Assembly: GCF_021277265.1 (NCBI RefSeq)
Contig: NZ_JAJSOH010000001.1
Location: forward strand, 248,001-312,000
DNA length: 64,000 nt
DNA from: Kineosporia rhizophila
GTDB taxonomy: Bacteria > Actinomycetota > Actinomycetes > Actinomycetales > Kineosporiaceae
Direction: 5' to 3'
Below, piece by piece: positions 51,365 through 58,468 of the stretch; position 1 is the stretch's first letter; every line of letters starts with the position of its first letter. The translations under genes were made by a program, and so were the position numbers. The notes below the pieces were generated by a model that was not told where the DNA came from, ran no database searches, and worked only from the letters and a program-made list of their open reading frames with translations.

Positions 51365-52024
51365 TCAGGCGGGAGAGCGGGTGGCGGTGGGGGCCGGCCG
51401 GTGCATGGCGAGCTGCTGCGCGGCGGACAGCCGCACCGCCGCCTTGGCCGGGGCGAGCACCTCGGGTTCTGCCTGCCGGCCGGCCGGGCCCTGGGGCCGG
51501 GCGGAGATCCACAGCTGGGCCGTCTCGCCGGTCTTCCCGCCGAACGAGGCCAGGCTGCTGCCCCACTTCCGGGCCCGGGCCAGGTCTTCCGGCACGGCCG
51601 GGCCGAGCATCGCCTCGACCAGGAAGCGTTCGCTGGTCAGCACCTCCACCCCGCGCTGGTGCAGGCGCCGGGTGATCTGGTGCACGGCCGAGCCGTTGAT
51701 GAAGCCGTTGCCGGTGCCGCAGTCGAAGGCCGCGGCCCGCCCGCCTTCCCAGTGCGGCATGCCCTCCAGCCATTCGGCCACCCCGAACGACTTGGGCGTG
51801 GCCCCCTGGGTGCCGGCCAGCGCCCGGGACAGCCGGTTGGGCAACCCCCGGTGGTGGATCGGCGCACCCACCACCAGGAGGTCGACATTCTCCAGATCCC
51901 ACTCCTGGGCGGCCGCCTCGACCACCCTCGCGCTGACCCGGAACTCGGTCAGGCCGGCGGCCACGGCCTCGGCGAAGCGGTGGGTGTTGGAGAAGCAGGA
52001 CTCGACGACGACCAGAACGTTCAA
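51365..52024 (-). CDS. flavodoxin-domain protein
   Basis: A 219-residue protein. It begins MNVLVVVESCFSNTHRFAEAVAAGL, where the phosphate-binding loop ESCFSNT replaces the classical S/T-x-T-G-x-T and fits the flavodoxin fold, followed by DLLVVGAPIHHRG and AAAFDCGTGNGF for the isoalloxazine loops. The C-terminal 60 residues are Pro/Ala-rich and may be disordered. It could carry electrons under low oxygen or iron. A DevR/OsdR-like box lies 66 bases upstream. Confidence 0.82.
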   Translation of the reverse strand: MNVLVVVESCFSNTHRFAEAVAAGLTEFRVSARVVEAAAQEWDLENVDLLVVGAPIHHRGLPNRLSRALAGTQGATPKSFGVAEWLEGMPHWEGGRAAAFDCGTGNGFINGSAVHQITRRLHQRGVEVLTSERFLVEAMLGPAVPEDLARARKWGSSLASFGGKTGETAQLWISARPQGPAGRQAEPEVLAPAKAAVRLSAAQQLAMHRPAPTATRSPA

Positions 52025-52719
52025 CTCGTGATGCCCCCGTACATGCGGTTTTTCGATCGCAGACTTCCAGGACGGCGGTGGGCCGGACAGGGCCGAAGGT
52101 CCCGTCCGGACGTGCGGTGCGCATCGGATTTCCGGTCAGCACGCAACGCAGGCCGAGTGGCCCGACGAACCTCGCGTTCGTACAGGTCTCGCCCGTCCGC
52201 GGTGTCGTACAGCTTGGCACGAATCGGACCCGGCTGTCGTCGCCCCGGGCCGATCAATTTCCGGAAACCCGCATCACTGAACCCTTTACCCGGGAAATCT
52301 GCTCACGCGGGCGCTGGGTCCAGGGGTGCACCCCCGAACCCGCCGGTGACCGGGCCGACCCGGTGAGTGAGACCGCCGGACGCCGGAGCGGGTCTATCAG
52401 TCCGATCCCGTGAAACGGCTGAGATCCGGCGGGGCGACGCTGAACACCGGCCGGGCGATCTCGGTGCGCCACCACGACCCCTCCGGGCAGGCCGGGTGGG
52501 TTGCTGACGGCAGCGCCGAGCTCGGCCATGGCCCCGGCGTACCCGGTAAGTACCTCATCAAGGCTGACGCTGGCCTGAACGCCGGGGGGCGAGGGGGCGC
52601 GGCACAGCTCGACCTCGGTCCCCTCGAGGGCCGGCTGAAGCGAGAGTCGAGCAGCTCGCCTGTGCGCGAGTTCCCGCTCCAGCCGGTCCAGGTGGGAACC
52701 GCTGATGCCCGGTCGCCGG
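52025..52719. other. intergenic region with a possible decayed coding stretch
   Basis: There is no gene with a good start. On the minus strand, directly after the aldo/keto reductase (52254-52715), one frame reads like protein (HLDRLERELAHRRAARL, then VSLDEVLTGYAGAMAELGAAV, VVVAHRDRPAG) but has no start codon or ribosome site before it, so it may be a remnant. The left part holds the box at 52090. Confidence 0.35.
52090..52103 (-). promoter_or_regulatory. candidate DevR/OsdR box before the flavodoxin gene
   Basis: On the minus strand the site reads GGGACCTTCGGCCC, a near dyad matching the 45783 box (GGGACCTTTGGCGCC) in 12 of 14 positions. It stands 66 bases upstream of the flavodoxin start. 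Confidence 0.45.
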
Positions 52720-53694
52720 TTACTTGAAGGCGCTGGGCAGGCGCGGGGTGTAGGGCCGCTCCAGGATCTCGATCTCCTCGGCGCTCAGTTCCAGCTCGAC
52801 CGCCGCGGCCGCGTCGGTGAGGTGCTCGGGCTTCGACGGGCCCACGATCGGCGCCGCCACCGACGGGTTCTTCAGCACCCAGGCCAGCGCGACCTGGGCC
52901 ATCGGCACCCCGCGGGCCTCGGCCACCTGCTGCACGGCCTCGACGATCGGCCGGTTCTCGGCCTCCACGTCGTAGCGCTGGGTGAGGCGGTCGACCCCGG
53001 TGCGGCTGGTCCGGGTCTGCCACGGCCGGGCCACCCAGCCCTTGGCCAGCGGGCTCCACGGGATGCTGCCCACTCCCTGGTCGGCGAGCAGGCCGAACAT
53101 CTCCCGCTCCTCCTCGCGCTGCAGCAGGCTGTACTGGTTCTGCATGGACACGAACCGGGTCCAGCCGCCCCGGTCGGCGGTGTGCTGCAGCTTGGCGAAC
53201 TGCCAGGCCCACATCGACGAGGCGCCCAGGTAGCGGACCTTGCCCGCCTTCACCACGTCGTGCAGCGCCTCCATCGTCTCCTCGACCGGCGTCTCGTAGT
53301 CGAAGCGGTGGATCTGGTAGAGGTCCACGTGGTCCACCCCGAGCCGGGTCAGCGAGGCGTCGATCTGCTCGAGGATCGCCTTGCGGGAGAGCCCGGAGCC
53401 GCCCGGGCCGTCGTGCATCGGGAAGTAGACCTTGGTGGCCAGGACGATGTCCTCGCGGCGGGCGTATTTACGGATCGCCCGGCCCACCACCTCCTCGGAC
53501 GAGCCGTCGACGTAGGCGTTGGCGGTGTCCCAGAAGGTGATGCCCAGCTCGACGGCCTGTTGGAAGAACGGCTGGGAGGCCTCTTCGGTCAGCGGCCAGC
53601 CGGCCTCCGGATCGGGCGGCGTACCGAAACCCATGGTGCCCAGGGCGATCCGGCTGACCTTGAGCCCCGAGCTACCGAGGCGGGTGTACTCCAT
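52720..53694 (-). CDS. aldo/keto reductase
   Basis: A 324-residue NADPH-dependent reductase with a TIM barrel. The catalytic tetrad is in place: Asp56 and Tyr61 (WDTANAYVDGSSEEVVG), Lys88 (LATKVYF) and His129 (DLYQIHRFD). The NADPH-binding end reads PIVGPSKPEHLTDAAAAVELELS. Opening EYTRLGSSGLKVSRIALGTMGFG is typical of the AKR11/YhdN-like group that reduces aldehydes and methylglyoxal. It appears to be a single gene; regulators nearby belong to other units. Confidence 0.95.
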   Translation of the reverse strand: MEYTRLGSSGLKVSRIALGTMGFGTPPDPEAGWPLTEEASQPFFQQAVELGITFWDTANAYVDGSSEEVVGRAIRKYARREDIVLATKVYFPMHDGPGGSGLSRKAILEQIDASLTRLGVDHVDLYQIHRFDYETPVEETMEALHDVVKAGKVRYLGASSMWAWQFAKLQHTADRGGWTRFVSMQNQYSLLQREEEREMFGLLADQGVGSIPWSPLAKGWVARPWQTRTSRTGVDRLTQRYDVEAENRPIVEAVQQVAEARGVPMAQVALAWVLKNPSVAAPIVGPSKPEHLTDAAAAVELELSAEEIEILERPYTPRLPSAFK

Positions 53695-53787
53695 GCTCCG
53701 ACGGTCCCCTTCCGTGTGCGGTCACTGCAGCCTCCCCGAACATAAATGCAGTGACAATCCCTCGCCCGCCGGTCTATCAACATAGGT

Positions 53788-53991
53788 ATGAAGAAAGGGA
53801 TCACGCTCAGCAAGACCTGGACGGACGGCGAACTCGTCGCCCGCCGGGCCCTGAGCGCAGACGAACTGCAGCACCGCCTGGAGCTGAACCGTATTGCTGC
53901 GGCCGCGAACGGTGACGGCGCCCGCCGCAACCGCCGGGCCGAACGCAGCCGTCGGCTGGCCCGAGGGAAGGCCGGCCGCCATGACGACTGA
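53788..53991 (+). CDS. small basic hypothetical protein, 67 residues
   Basis: The protein starts MKKGITLSKTWTDGELVARRALSADELQHRLELNRIAAAANG and ends in a run of Arg/Lys (ARRNRRAERSRRLARGKAGRHDD), suggesting nucleic-acid binding or a charged tail. It has its own downstream terminator with a T-rich end, which supports expression. It stands alone between an aldo/keto reductase and a convergent SDR. Family not recognised. Confidence 0.55.
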   Translation: MKKGITLSKTWTDGELVARRALSADELQHRLELNRIAAAANGDGARRNRRAERSRRLARGKAGRHDD

Positions 53992-54014
53992 TGCGTTCCC
54001 AGAGGGAAAGAACC

Positions 54015-54055
54015 GGAGACCGGAGGCGCGCCGCACGGGCGCACCCCCGGTCTCC
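54015..54055 (+). terminator. terminator of the small basic protein gene
   Basis: GGAGACCGG (54015-54023) pairs with CCGGTCTCC (54047-54055), with an inner GC-rich loop that can pair further, followed by TTCGTTTT. It can also serve the convergent SDR gene. Confidence 0.75.
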
Positions 54056-54069
54056 TTCGTTTTGCAGAC

Positions 54070-54750
54070 CTAGTAATCGATCCGGCCGTGTCGGCTGTGG
54101 AACTCCCCCGTGGGCCCGTCCGGCCCGATCAACGCCAGCGCGACCGTCGCATCGGTACCTTCGGTGATGCTCTGGTGCCCGCTGAACCCGTTGAACTCCG
54201 TGGCCGTGTAACCGGGGTCGGAGACGTTGACCCACATCCCGGGCAGGCTCTTGGCGTACTGCACGGTCAAGGCGATCACAGCGGCCTTGGAGCTGGCGTA
54301 GGGCACACCGGTGACGTGGAACTCGTCGGCCTTGGGGTCGAGCAGGTAGCGCGGCCAGCCCACGCCGGAGGCCACGTTCACGATCACGGCGGAGGGGGAA
54401 CGGCGCAGCAGGGGTAGGGCCGCCTGGGTGACACGGACGATGCCGAGCACGTTGGTGTCGAACACCTGCTGCATGGCGTCGGCGTCGAGGTCGTCGGTGC
54501 TGAACGACGTACCCAGCACGCCGGCGTTGTTGACCAGGACGTCCAGCTCGGGGAGGGACGCCAGGGCCCGGGTGATGCTCGCCTGATCGGTGACATCGAG
54601 CTGCACGGGTACGGCGCCCAGTTCGCGAGCCGCCTCGCCGTTGTCGAGGTTGCGCATCCCGGCGTAGACGGTGTGTCCGGCCTCCAGGAGGCGGCGGGTG
54701 GTTTCGAGACCGAGGCTCTTGTTGGCCCCGGTCACCAGGGTGGTGGTCAT
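54070..54750 (-). CDS. short-chain dehydrogenase/reductase
   Basis: A 226-residue NAD(P)-dependent oxidoreductase. It has TGANKSLGLETTRRLLEAGHTVYAGMR (TGxxxGxG dinucleotide site), LDVLVNNAGVLG, the catalytic Ser in VNVASGVGW, and YASSKAAV with the Tyr-x3-Lys pair. The ending WVNVSDPGYTATEFNGFSGHQSITEGTD is usual for bacterial SDRs regulated by MmyB-type proteins. ATG 54750 is preferred to a TTG three codons earlier. It is divergent from an XRE regulator of the kind that commonly controls such SDR genes. Confidence 0.92.
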   Translation of the reverse strand: MTTTLVTGANKSLGLETTRRLLEAGHTVYAGMRNLDNGEAARELGAVPVQLDVTDQASITRALASLPELDVLVNNAGVLGTSFSTDDLDADAMQQVFDTNVLGIVRVTQAALPLLRRSPSAVIVNVASGVGWPRYLLDPKADEFHVTGVPYASSKAAVIALTVQYAKSLPGMWVNVSDPGYTATEFNGFSGHQSITEGTDATVALALIGPDGPTGEFHSRHGRIDY

Positions 54751-54852
54751 GTCTTCCAACTTGGGACGTCGGTGAGCACCTCACCAGGCATCTCTCGTCA
54801 GTGGGTCCACCGGTACCACCCACTGCGCCCGGCGCGGGAGCATGATGGCTGG

Positions 54853-55695
54853 ATGGATGAGTTCGCCCAGGTACTGCGGGCCTGGCGGGACCGGGTCACC
54901 CCCGAACAGGCCGGGCTGGCTCCCGGGCTGAACCGCCGCACCCCCGGTCTGCGCCGAGAAGAGCTGGCCCTGCTCGCGGGGGTGAGCGTGGACTACATCG
55001 TGCGTCTGGAGCAGGGGCGCGCCCGCAACCCCTCCCCGCAGATGCTCACCGCCCTGGCCCGCGCGCTGCGCCTGGACGACAACGAACGCGAGCACCTGTT
55101 CCGGGTCGGTGGGGCGGCCCAGCCCGGCGGCGGCACGGTGCCGCGGCACGTCAGCCCCACGGTGCAGCGGATGGTCGACCGGCTGAGCGAGTTCCCGGTC
55201 GGCGTGCACACCGCCGCCTACGAGCTGGTGCTCTGGAACCCCCTGTGGGCCGCCCTGTTCGGAGACCCCTCGAGCCGCAGCCGGCTGCAGCGCAACATGG
55301 TCTGGCGCTACTTCGCCGAGGATCCGATGCCGGTGACGCACTCCCCGGCGGCCGAGGAGGAGTTCGCCTCCGACCTGGTCGGGCATCTGCGCTCGGCCCA
55401 GGGCCGCTACCCGGCCGACCCGGAGATCCCGCACCTGGTCTCCCGGCTGGTCAGGGCCTCTCCCGACTTCGCCCGGCGCTGGGCCGAGGCACCGGTCGCC
55501 GAGCTGCGCACCAGCCACAAGACGGTGCACACCCGGGTCGGTGACATCGCCATGGACTGCGACACCCTCAGCGAGGGGCCGAACGGACTGCTGATGGTGG
55601 TGATGACCGCCGAACCCGGCTCCGAGGACGAGCAGCGGCTGCAACTGCTGCGGGTGGTGGGGCTGCAGGAGCTTCTTCCCGGAGGTACTGCGTGA
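54853..55695 (+). CDS. XRE regulator with MmyB-like ligand-binding domain
   Basis: A 280-residue regulator. The helix-turn-helix (about 5-75) reads LRAWRDRVTPEQAGLAPGLNRRTPGLRREELALLAGVSVDYIVRLEQGRARNPSPQMLTALARALRL, where RRTPGLRREELA marks the MmyB group. The C-terminal domain (about 100-270) is a PAS-like lipid-binding pocket (AYELVLWNPLWAALFGDPS, NMVWRYFAEDP, FARRWAEAPVAELRTSHKTVHTRVGDIAMDCDTL). In Streptomyces, such genes are regularly divergent from SDR genes, as here. Its last 128 bases overlap the end of the convergent MerR gene. Confidence 0.93.
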   Translation: MDEFAQVLRAWRDRVTPEQAGLAPGLNRRTPGLRREELALLAGVSVDYIVRLEQGRARNPSPQMLTALARALRLDDNEREHLFRVGGAAQPGGGTVPRHVSPTVQRMVDRLSEFPVGVHTAAYELVLWNPLWAALFGDPSSRSRLQRNMVWRYFAEDPMPVTHSPAAEEEFASDLVGHLRSAQGRYPADPEIPHLVSRLVRASPDFARRWAEAPVAELRTSHKTVHTRVGDIAMDCDTLSEGPNGLLMVVMTAEPGSEDEQRLQLLRVVGLQELLPGGTA

Positions 55696-56011
55696 GGGCG
55701 TCGCGGGTCTGCGCCATCTGGGCGACCCGCTCGGCCATCTCGTCGCGGATGCGGGTGACCTGCTCCACCACGTTGCCGCAGACGTCCTGGTCGGTGTCGC
55801 CCCCGGTGCAGGGCAGCACGGTGCGCACCAGATCCATCGGGAAGCCCAGATCCATCAGCGACCGGATGGTGAGCACCGTGGCCACCGCATCGTCACCGTA
55901 GTCGCGGTAGCCGTTGGGCAGGCGCTCGGCCGCGAACAGGCCCTGCTGCTCGTAGTAGCGCAGGGACCGGGCGCTCACCCCGGTCCGGCGGCTCAGCTCG
56001 CTGATCCTCAC
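55568..56011 (-). CDS. MerR family transcriptional regulator
   Basis: A 147-residue regulator starting with GTG. The winged helix is MRISELSRRTGVSARSLRYYEQQGLFAAERLPNGYRDYGDDAVATVLTIRSLMDLGFPMDLVRTVLPC, followed by the dimerisation helix (VVEQVTRIRDEMAERVAQMAQTRDALTQYL). Two Cys (in VLPCTGG and QDVCGN) could sense oxidation or metal. The last 35 residues are Pro/Ala/Arg-rich and encoded in the overlap with the convergent XRE gene. A palindrome upstream is a typical MerR site. It is divergent from a hydrolase gene. Confidence 0.9.
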   Translation of the reverse strand: MRISELSRRTGVSARSLRYYEQQGLFAAERLPNGYRDYGDDAVATVLTIRSLMDLGFPMDLVRTVLPCTGGDTDQDVCGNVVEQVTRIRDEMAERVAQMAQTRDALTQYLREEAPAAPPPAAVAAAARPRSRVRRSSPPSAVRSAPR

Positions 56012-56036
56012 CGGCGGTCGGCCTCCAGCCTTGACC

Positions 56037-56051
56037 TTGACACGATGTCAA
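56037..56051. promoter_or_regulatory. candidate MerR operator
   Basis: TTGACA-CGA-TGTCAA is a perfect 6-3-6 dyad, and pairing continues outward as AC...GT with one mismatch. It lies 26 bases from the MerR start and 17 from the divergent hydrolase start; TTGACA can double as a -35 element on either strand. Confidence 0.65.
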
Positions 56052-56067
56052 AGTTTAGCGTTCAAAC

Positions 56068-56946
56068 ATGTCGCAGCAAACAGTCGAGGCCGGCGGACGG
56101 ACCCGGACCTTCACCACGGTCGGCACATCGGCCCGGAACCTGCTTCTGGTCTTTCACGGCAGTACGCAGAACGGCCGTACCCACCAGAAGTTCACCGATC
56201 ACTCCTACGACCGGCTGGCCGAGGACGGCACGGCCGTGGTGGCGTATCTGGACGGCTTCAAGGGCAACTGGAACGACGCCCGCCGTGAAAGTCGTTTCCC
56301 AGCACGTAAGAACAGCATTGATGACATTGCCTTCACCCGTGCGGTCGTCCGGAAACTAGCCGCCAGTCACGGTATCGACGAGCGCCGGGTGTTCGCGGCC
56401 GGCTACTCCAACGGCGGGCAGATGGTGATGCGCCTGATTCACGAGGCACCCGGCCTTCTCGCCGGGGCAGCCATTTTCGCCAGTACCATGCCGGTGCCGG
56501 AGAGCTTTCTGGCCCCCACGGAACCAGTCGTCGCGCTACCCGTGTTGCTCGCTCACGGCACCGCCGACCCTATCGTCCCCTTCGACGGGGGATCCATGAC
56601 GTGGTGGAAGCAGAAGCTGTTCAGGGTGGGCGGGAGCAGCCTGTCGATGCCTCAGACCGCGGCCTACTTCGCCGAGCGCAACGGCATCTCCACCGAACCG
56701 GCCGTCACCCGCCTGCCCGCCCGCGAAACCACCACCTATCTGGAACGTTCCGAGTATCGCCAGGACAAACGTCCTTTAGTTGTGCTCTATCGCATTCACG
56801 GCGGCGGGCACACCGTGCCGGGCTCCAAGGACAAGCCCTTCGTCGGCCGGAGCAACCGGGACCGCACCGCTGCCGACCTGATCTCGGAACTTCTCGAGGC
56901 CCCTCAGATCGAGTGGCAACCGGACGAACAGCCCAGCCAGAGCTGA
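56068..56946 (+). CDS. PHB depolymerase/LpqC-like alpha/beta hydrolase
   Basis: A 292-residue serine hydrolase. NLLLVFHGSTQNGRT holds the oxyanion HG; the nucleophile is Ser114 in AAGYSNGGQMVMRL (GxSxGG, as in polyhydroxybutyrate depolymerase and feruloyl esterase types); LLAHGTADPIVPFDGG carries the acid, and IHGGGHTVPG the catalytic His. There is no signal peptide, so it is probably cytosolic. The substrate could be a short polyester or an ester-linked aromatic. It overlaps the convergent ArsR-like gene by 43 bases and is divergent from MerR. Confidence 0.88.
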   Translation: MSQQTVEAGGRTRTFTTVGTSARNLLLVFHGSTQNGRTHQKFTDHSYDRLAEDGTAVVAYLDGFKGNWNDARRESRFPARKNSIDDIAFTRAVVRKLAASHGIDERRVFAAGYSNGGQMVMRLIHEAPGLLAGAAIFASTMPVPESFLAPTEPVVALPVLLAHGTADPIVPFDGGSMTWWKQKLFRVGGSSLSMPQTAAYFAERNGISTEPAVTRLPARETTTYLERSEYRQDKRPLVVLYRIHGGGHTVPGSKDKPFVGRSNRDRTAADLISELLEAPQIEWQPDEQPSQS

Positions 56947-57587
56947 ATATTGGCCCAGTCGGCGATCTCCACCCGACGCCCGGGCCGGCAGTTCAGCCAT
57001 CCGCGGTCGGTGAACGCGGACAACAACGCGGCAGCCAGCGCCCCGGCCAGGTGCGGGCGGCGCTCGGTCCAGTCGAGGCAGTCCTTCAACAATGGACGTC
57101 GTTGGCGCCCCAAGGCGCTCACATCGATTTCCATTGCCGCGAGGGCCATTTCTCCTCGGGAGGTCACGCTGAGCCCGTCGAGCAACTGGTGCTCCAGCAA
57201 CGCATCCCGCAGAGCCACACCGGCGCGGCCCGCGAGATGGTCGTAGCAGGTACGAGCCTCGGCCAGTCGCCGGGCCGCGGTGCTCTGCCGCAGGCTGCGC
57301 ACCGGCCGGCCCGGAGCGATCGCGGCCAAGGACTCCACCGCCGTGGCCACCTCCGGCCGACTGATCCGGTAGTACCGGTGACGGCCCTGCTGAACCACTT
57401 CCAGATAGCCGGCCGCGACCAGCTGCTTCAGATGAGCACTGGCCGCCGGGCGCCCGATGCCCGCAGCCTCGGCCAGCGCCCCCGCCGGATGCGCACGCCC
57501 GTCCAGCAGCAGCGTCAGCATGGCCGCCCGGGACGCATCGGCCAGCAGCCGGGCTGCGGCGGCCACGTTCACGTCAGCGATCTGCAT
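56904..57587 (-). CDS. ArsR-type helix-turn-helix regulator with C-terminal extension
   Basis: A 227-residue regulator. The winged helix (about 5-80) reads AARLLADASRAAMLTLLLDGRAHPAGALAEAAGIGRPAASAHLKQLVAAGYLEVVQQGRHRYYRI. The 130-residue extension (RTCYDHLAGRAGVALRDALLEHQLLDG ... LLKDCLDWTERRPHLAGALAAALLSAF ... WLNCRPGRRVEI) matches a known group of actinobacterial ArsR-like proteins; Cys and His in TCYDHLAG and KDCLDWTERRPHL may form a ligand or metal site. ATG 57587 is preferred to GTG 57608, which lies within the terminator hairpin. Confidence 0.88.
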   Translation of the reverse strand: MQIADVNVAAAARLLADASRAAMLTLLLDGRAHPAGALAEAAGIGRPAASAHLKQLVAAGYLEVVQQGRHRYYRISRPEVATAVESLAAIAPGRPVRSLRQSTAARRLAEARTCYDHLAGRAGVALRDALLEHQLLDGLSVTSRGEMALAAMEIDVSALGRQRRPLLKDCLDWTERRPHLAGALAAALLSAFTDRGWLNCRPGRRVEIADWANIQLWLGCSSGCHSI

Positions 57588-57598
57588 GTCTGACGGTA

Positions 57599-57638
57599 AC
57601 CCGCCCACATTTCGCTGGTGGGCGAAGCGTGGGCGGGT
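57599..57638 (-). terminator. terminator of the racemase gene
   Basis: ACCCGCCCAC (57599-57608) pairs with GTGGGCGGGT (57629-57638), and an inner stem TTCGC/GCGAA (57611-57615, 57622-57626) closes a 6-base loop. It begins 8 bases after the racemase stop. Confidence 0.7.
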
Positions 57639-57645
57639 CCAGGTC

Positions 57646-58347
57646 CTAGACGGAGGTCAGCTCGAGGGCCCGGTCGACGGCGGCCCCGATGTGCAGGCGG
57701 GTGGTGGGGAACGAGGGCACCGGGCAGTCGTCGGGCGAGATCAGCAGCTCGATCTCGGTGCAGCCGAGGATCACGCCCTCGGCGCCCTGTTCGACCAGAC
57801 GGGTGATGATTTCGCGGTAGGCCTGGCGGGACTCGTCGCGCACGACGCCCACGCACAGCTCCTCGAAGATCACCCGGTGCACGAGCTCCCGGTCCTCGGC
57901 CGGGGGCACCAGCACCTCCAGGCCGTGCGAGGCCAGGCGGTCGCGGTAGAAGTCCTGCTCCATGGTGAAGGCGGTGCCCAGCAGGGCAACCTTGCGCACA
58001 CCTTCGGCGCGGACCGCGGCGGCCGTGGTGTCGGCCAGGTGCACCAGCGGCACGGTGATCGCGGCGGCCACCTGGTCGGCCACCTTGTGCATGGTGTTCG
58101 TGCAGATCAGCACCATGTCGGCGCCGGCCGCCTGCAGATTGCGGGCCTCCTGGGCGAGCACCTGACCGGCCACGTCCCACTGGCCCGAACGCTGCAGCTG
58201 ACCGATCTCGGCGAAGTCCACCGAGGACATCACCAGCCGGGCCGAGTGCAGCCCACCGAGGCGAGCGGCGACCAGCTCGTTGGCGATCCGGTAGTACTCC
58301 ACCGTCGACTGCCAGCTCATTCCGCCGAGCAAACCGATCGTCAACAT
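57646..58347 (-). CDS. aspartate/glutamate racemase family protein
   Basis: A 233-residue cofactor-independent amino acid racemase. The two catalytic cysteines are Cys82 (MVLICTNTMHK) and Cys196 (VILGCTEIELL). The opening MLTIGLLGGMSWQSTVEYYRIAN and PLVHLADTTAAAV are typical of the aspartate racemase (YgeA-like) branch, some of which act on other amino acids. ATG 58347 follows GGGAGG; a longer frame to 58479 overlaps the LysR promoter. It is divergent from a LysR gene, which probably regulates it. Confidence 0.92.
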   Translation of the reverse strand: MLTIGLLGGMSWQSTVEYYRIANELVAARLGGLHSARLVMSSVDFAEIGQLQRSGQWDVAGQVLAQEARNLQAAGADMVLICTNTMHKVADQVAAAITVPLVHLADTTAAAVRAEGVRKVALLGTAFTMEQDFYRDRLASHGLEVLVPPAEDRELVHRVIFEELCVGVVRDESRQAYREIITRLVEQGAEGVILGCTEIELLISPDDCPVPSFPTTRLHIGAAVDRALELTSV

Positions 58348-58404
58348 GTGGACCTCCCGAGGCTGTGGCTGTCCTTCTACGGTCACCCACCACGGAACCT
58401 GGGA

Positions 58405-58446
58405 CAAGAACGTCTTGGTCAGAGCCATCCCCAAGCTCAGCTTTGG
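58405..58446. promoter_or_regulatory. two similar dyads, candidate LysR sites
   Basis: CAAGA-ACG-TCTTG (58405-58417, flanked by G) and CCAAGC-TCAG-CTTTGG (58431-58446) are similar dyads with centres about 27 bases apart, in the gap between the racemase and the LysR gene. The layout fits a recognition site plus an activation site. Confidence 0.45.
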
Positions 58447-58468
58447 TTTCCGAGCCGGATGTGGGTGA

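Noticed and set aside
57588..57608. GTG 57608 as start of the ArsR-like gene
   Set aside because: It lies in the terminator stem of the neighbouring racemase; ATG 57587 fits the family start.
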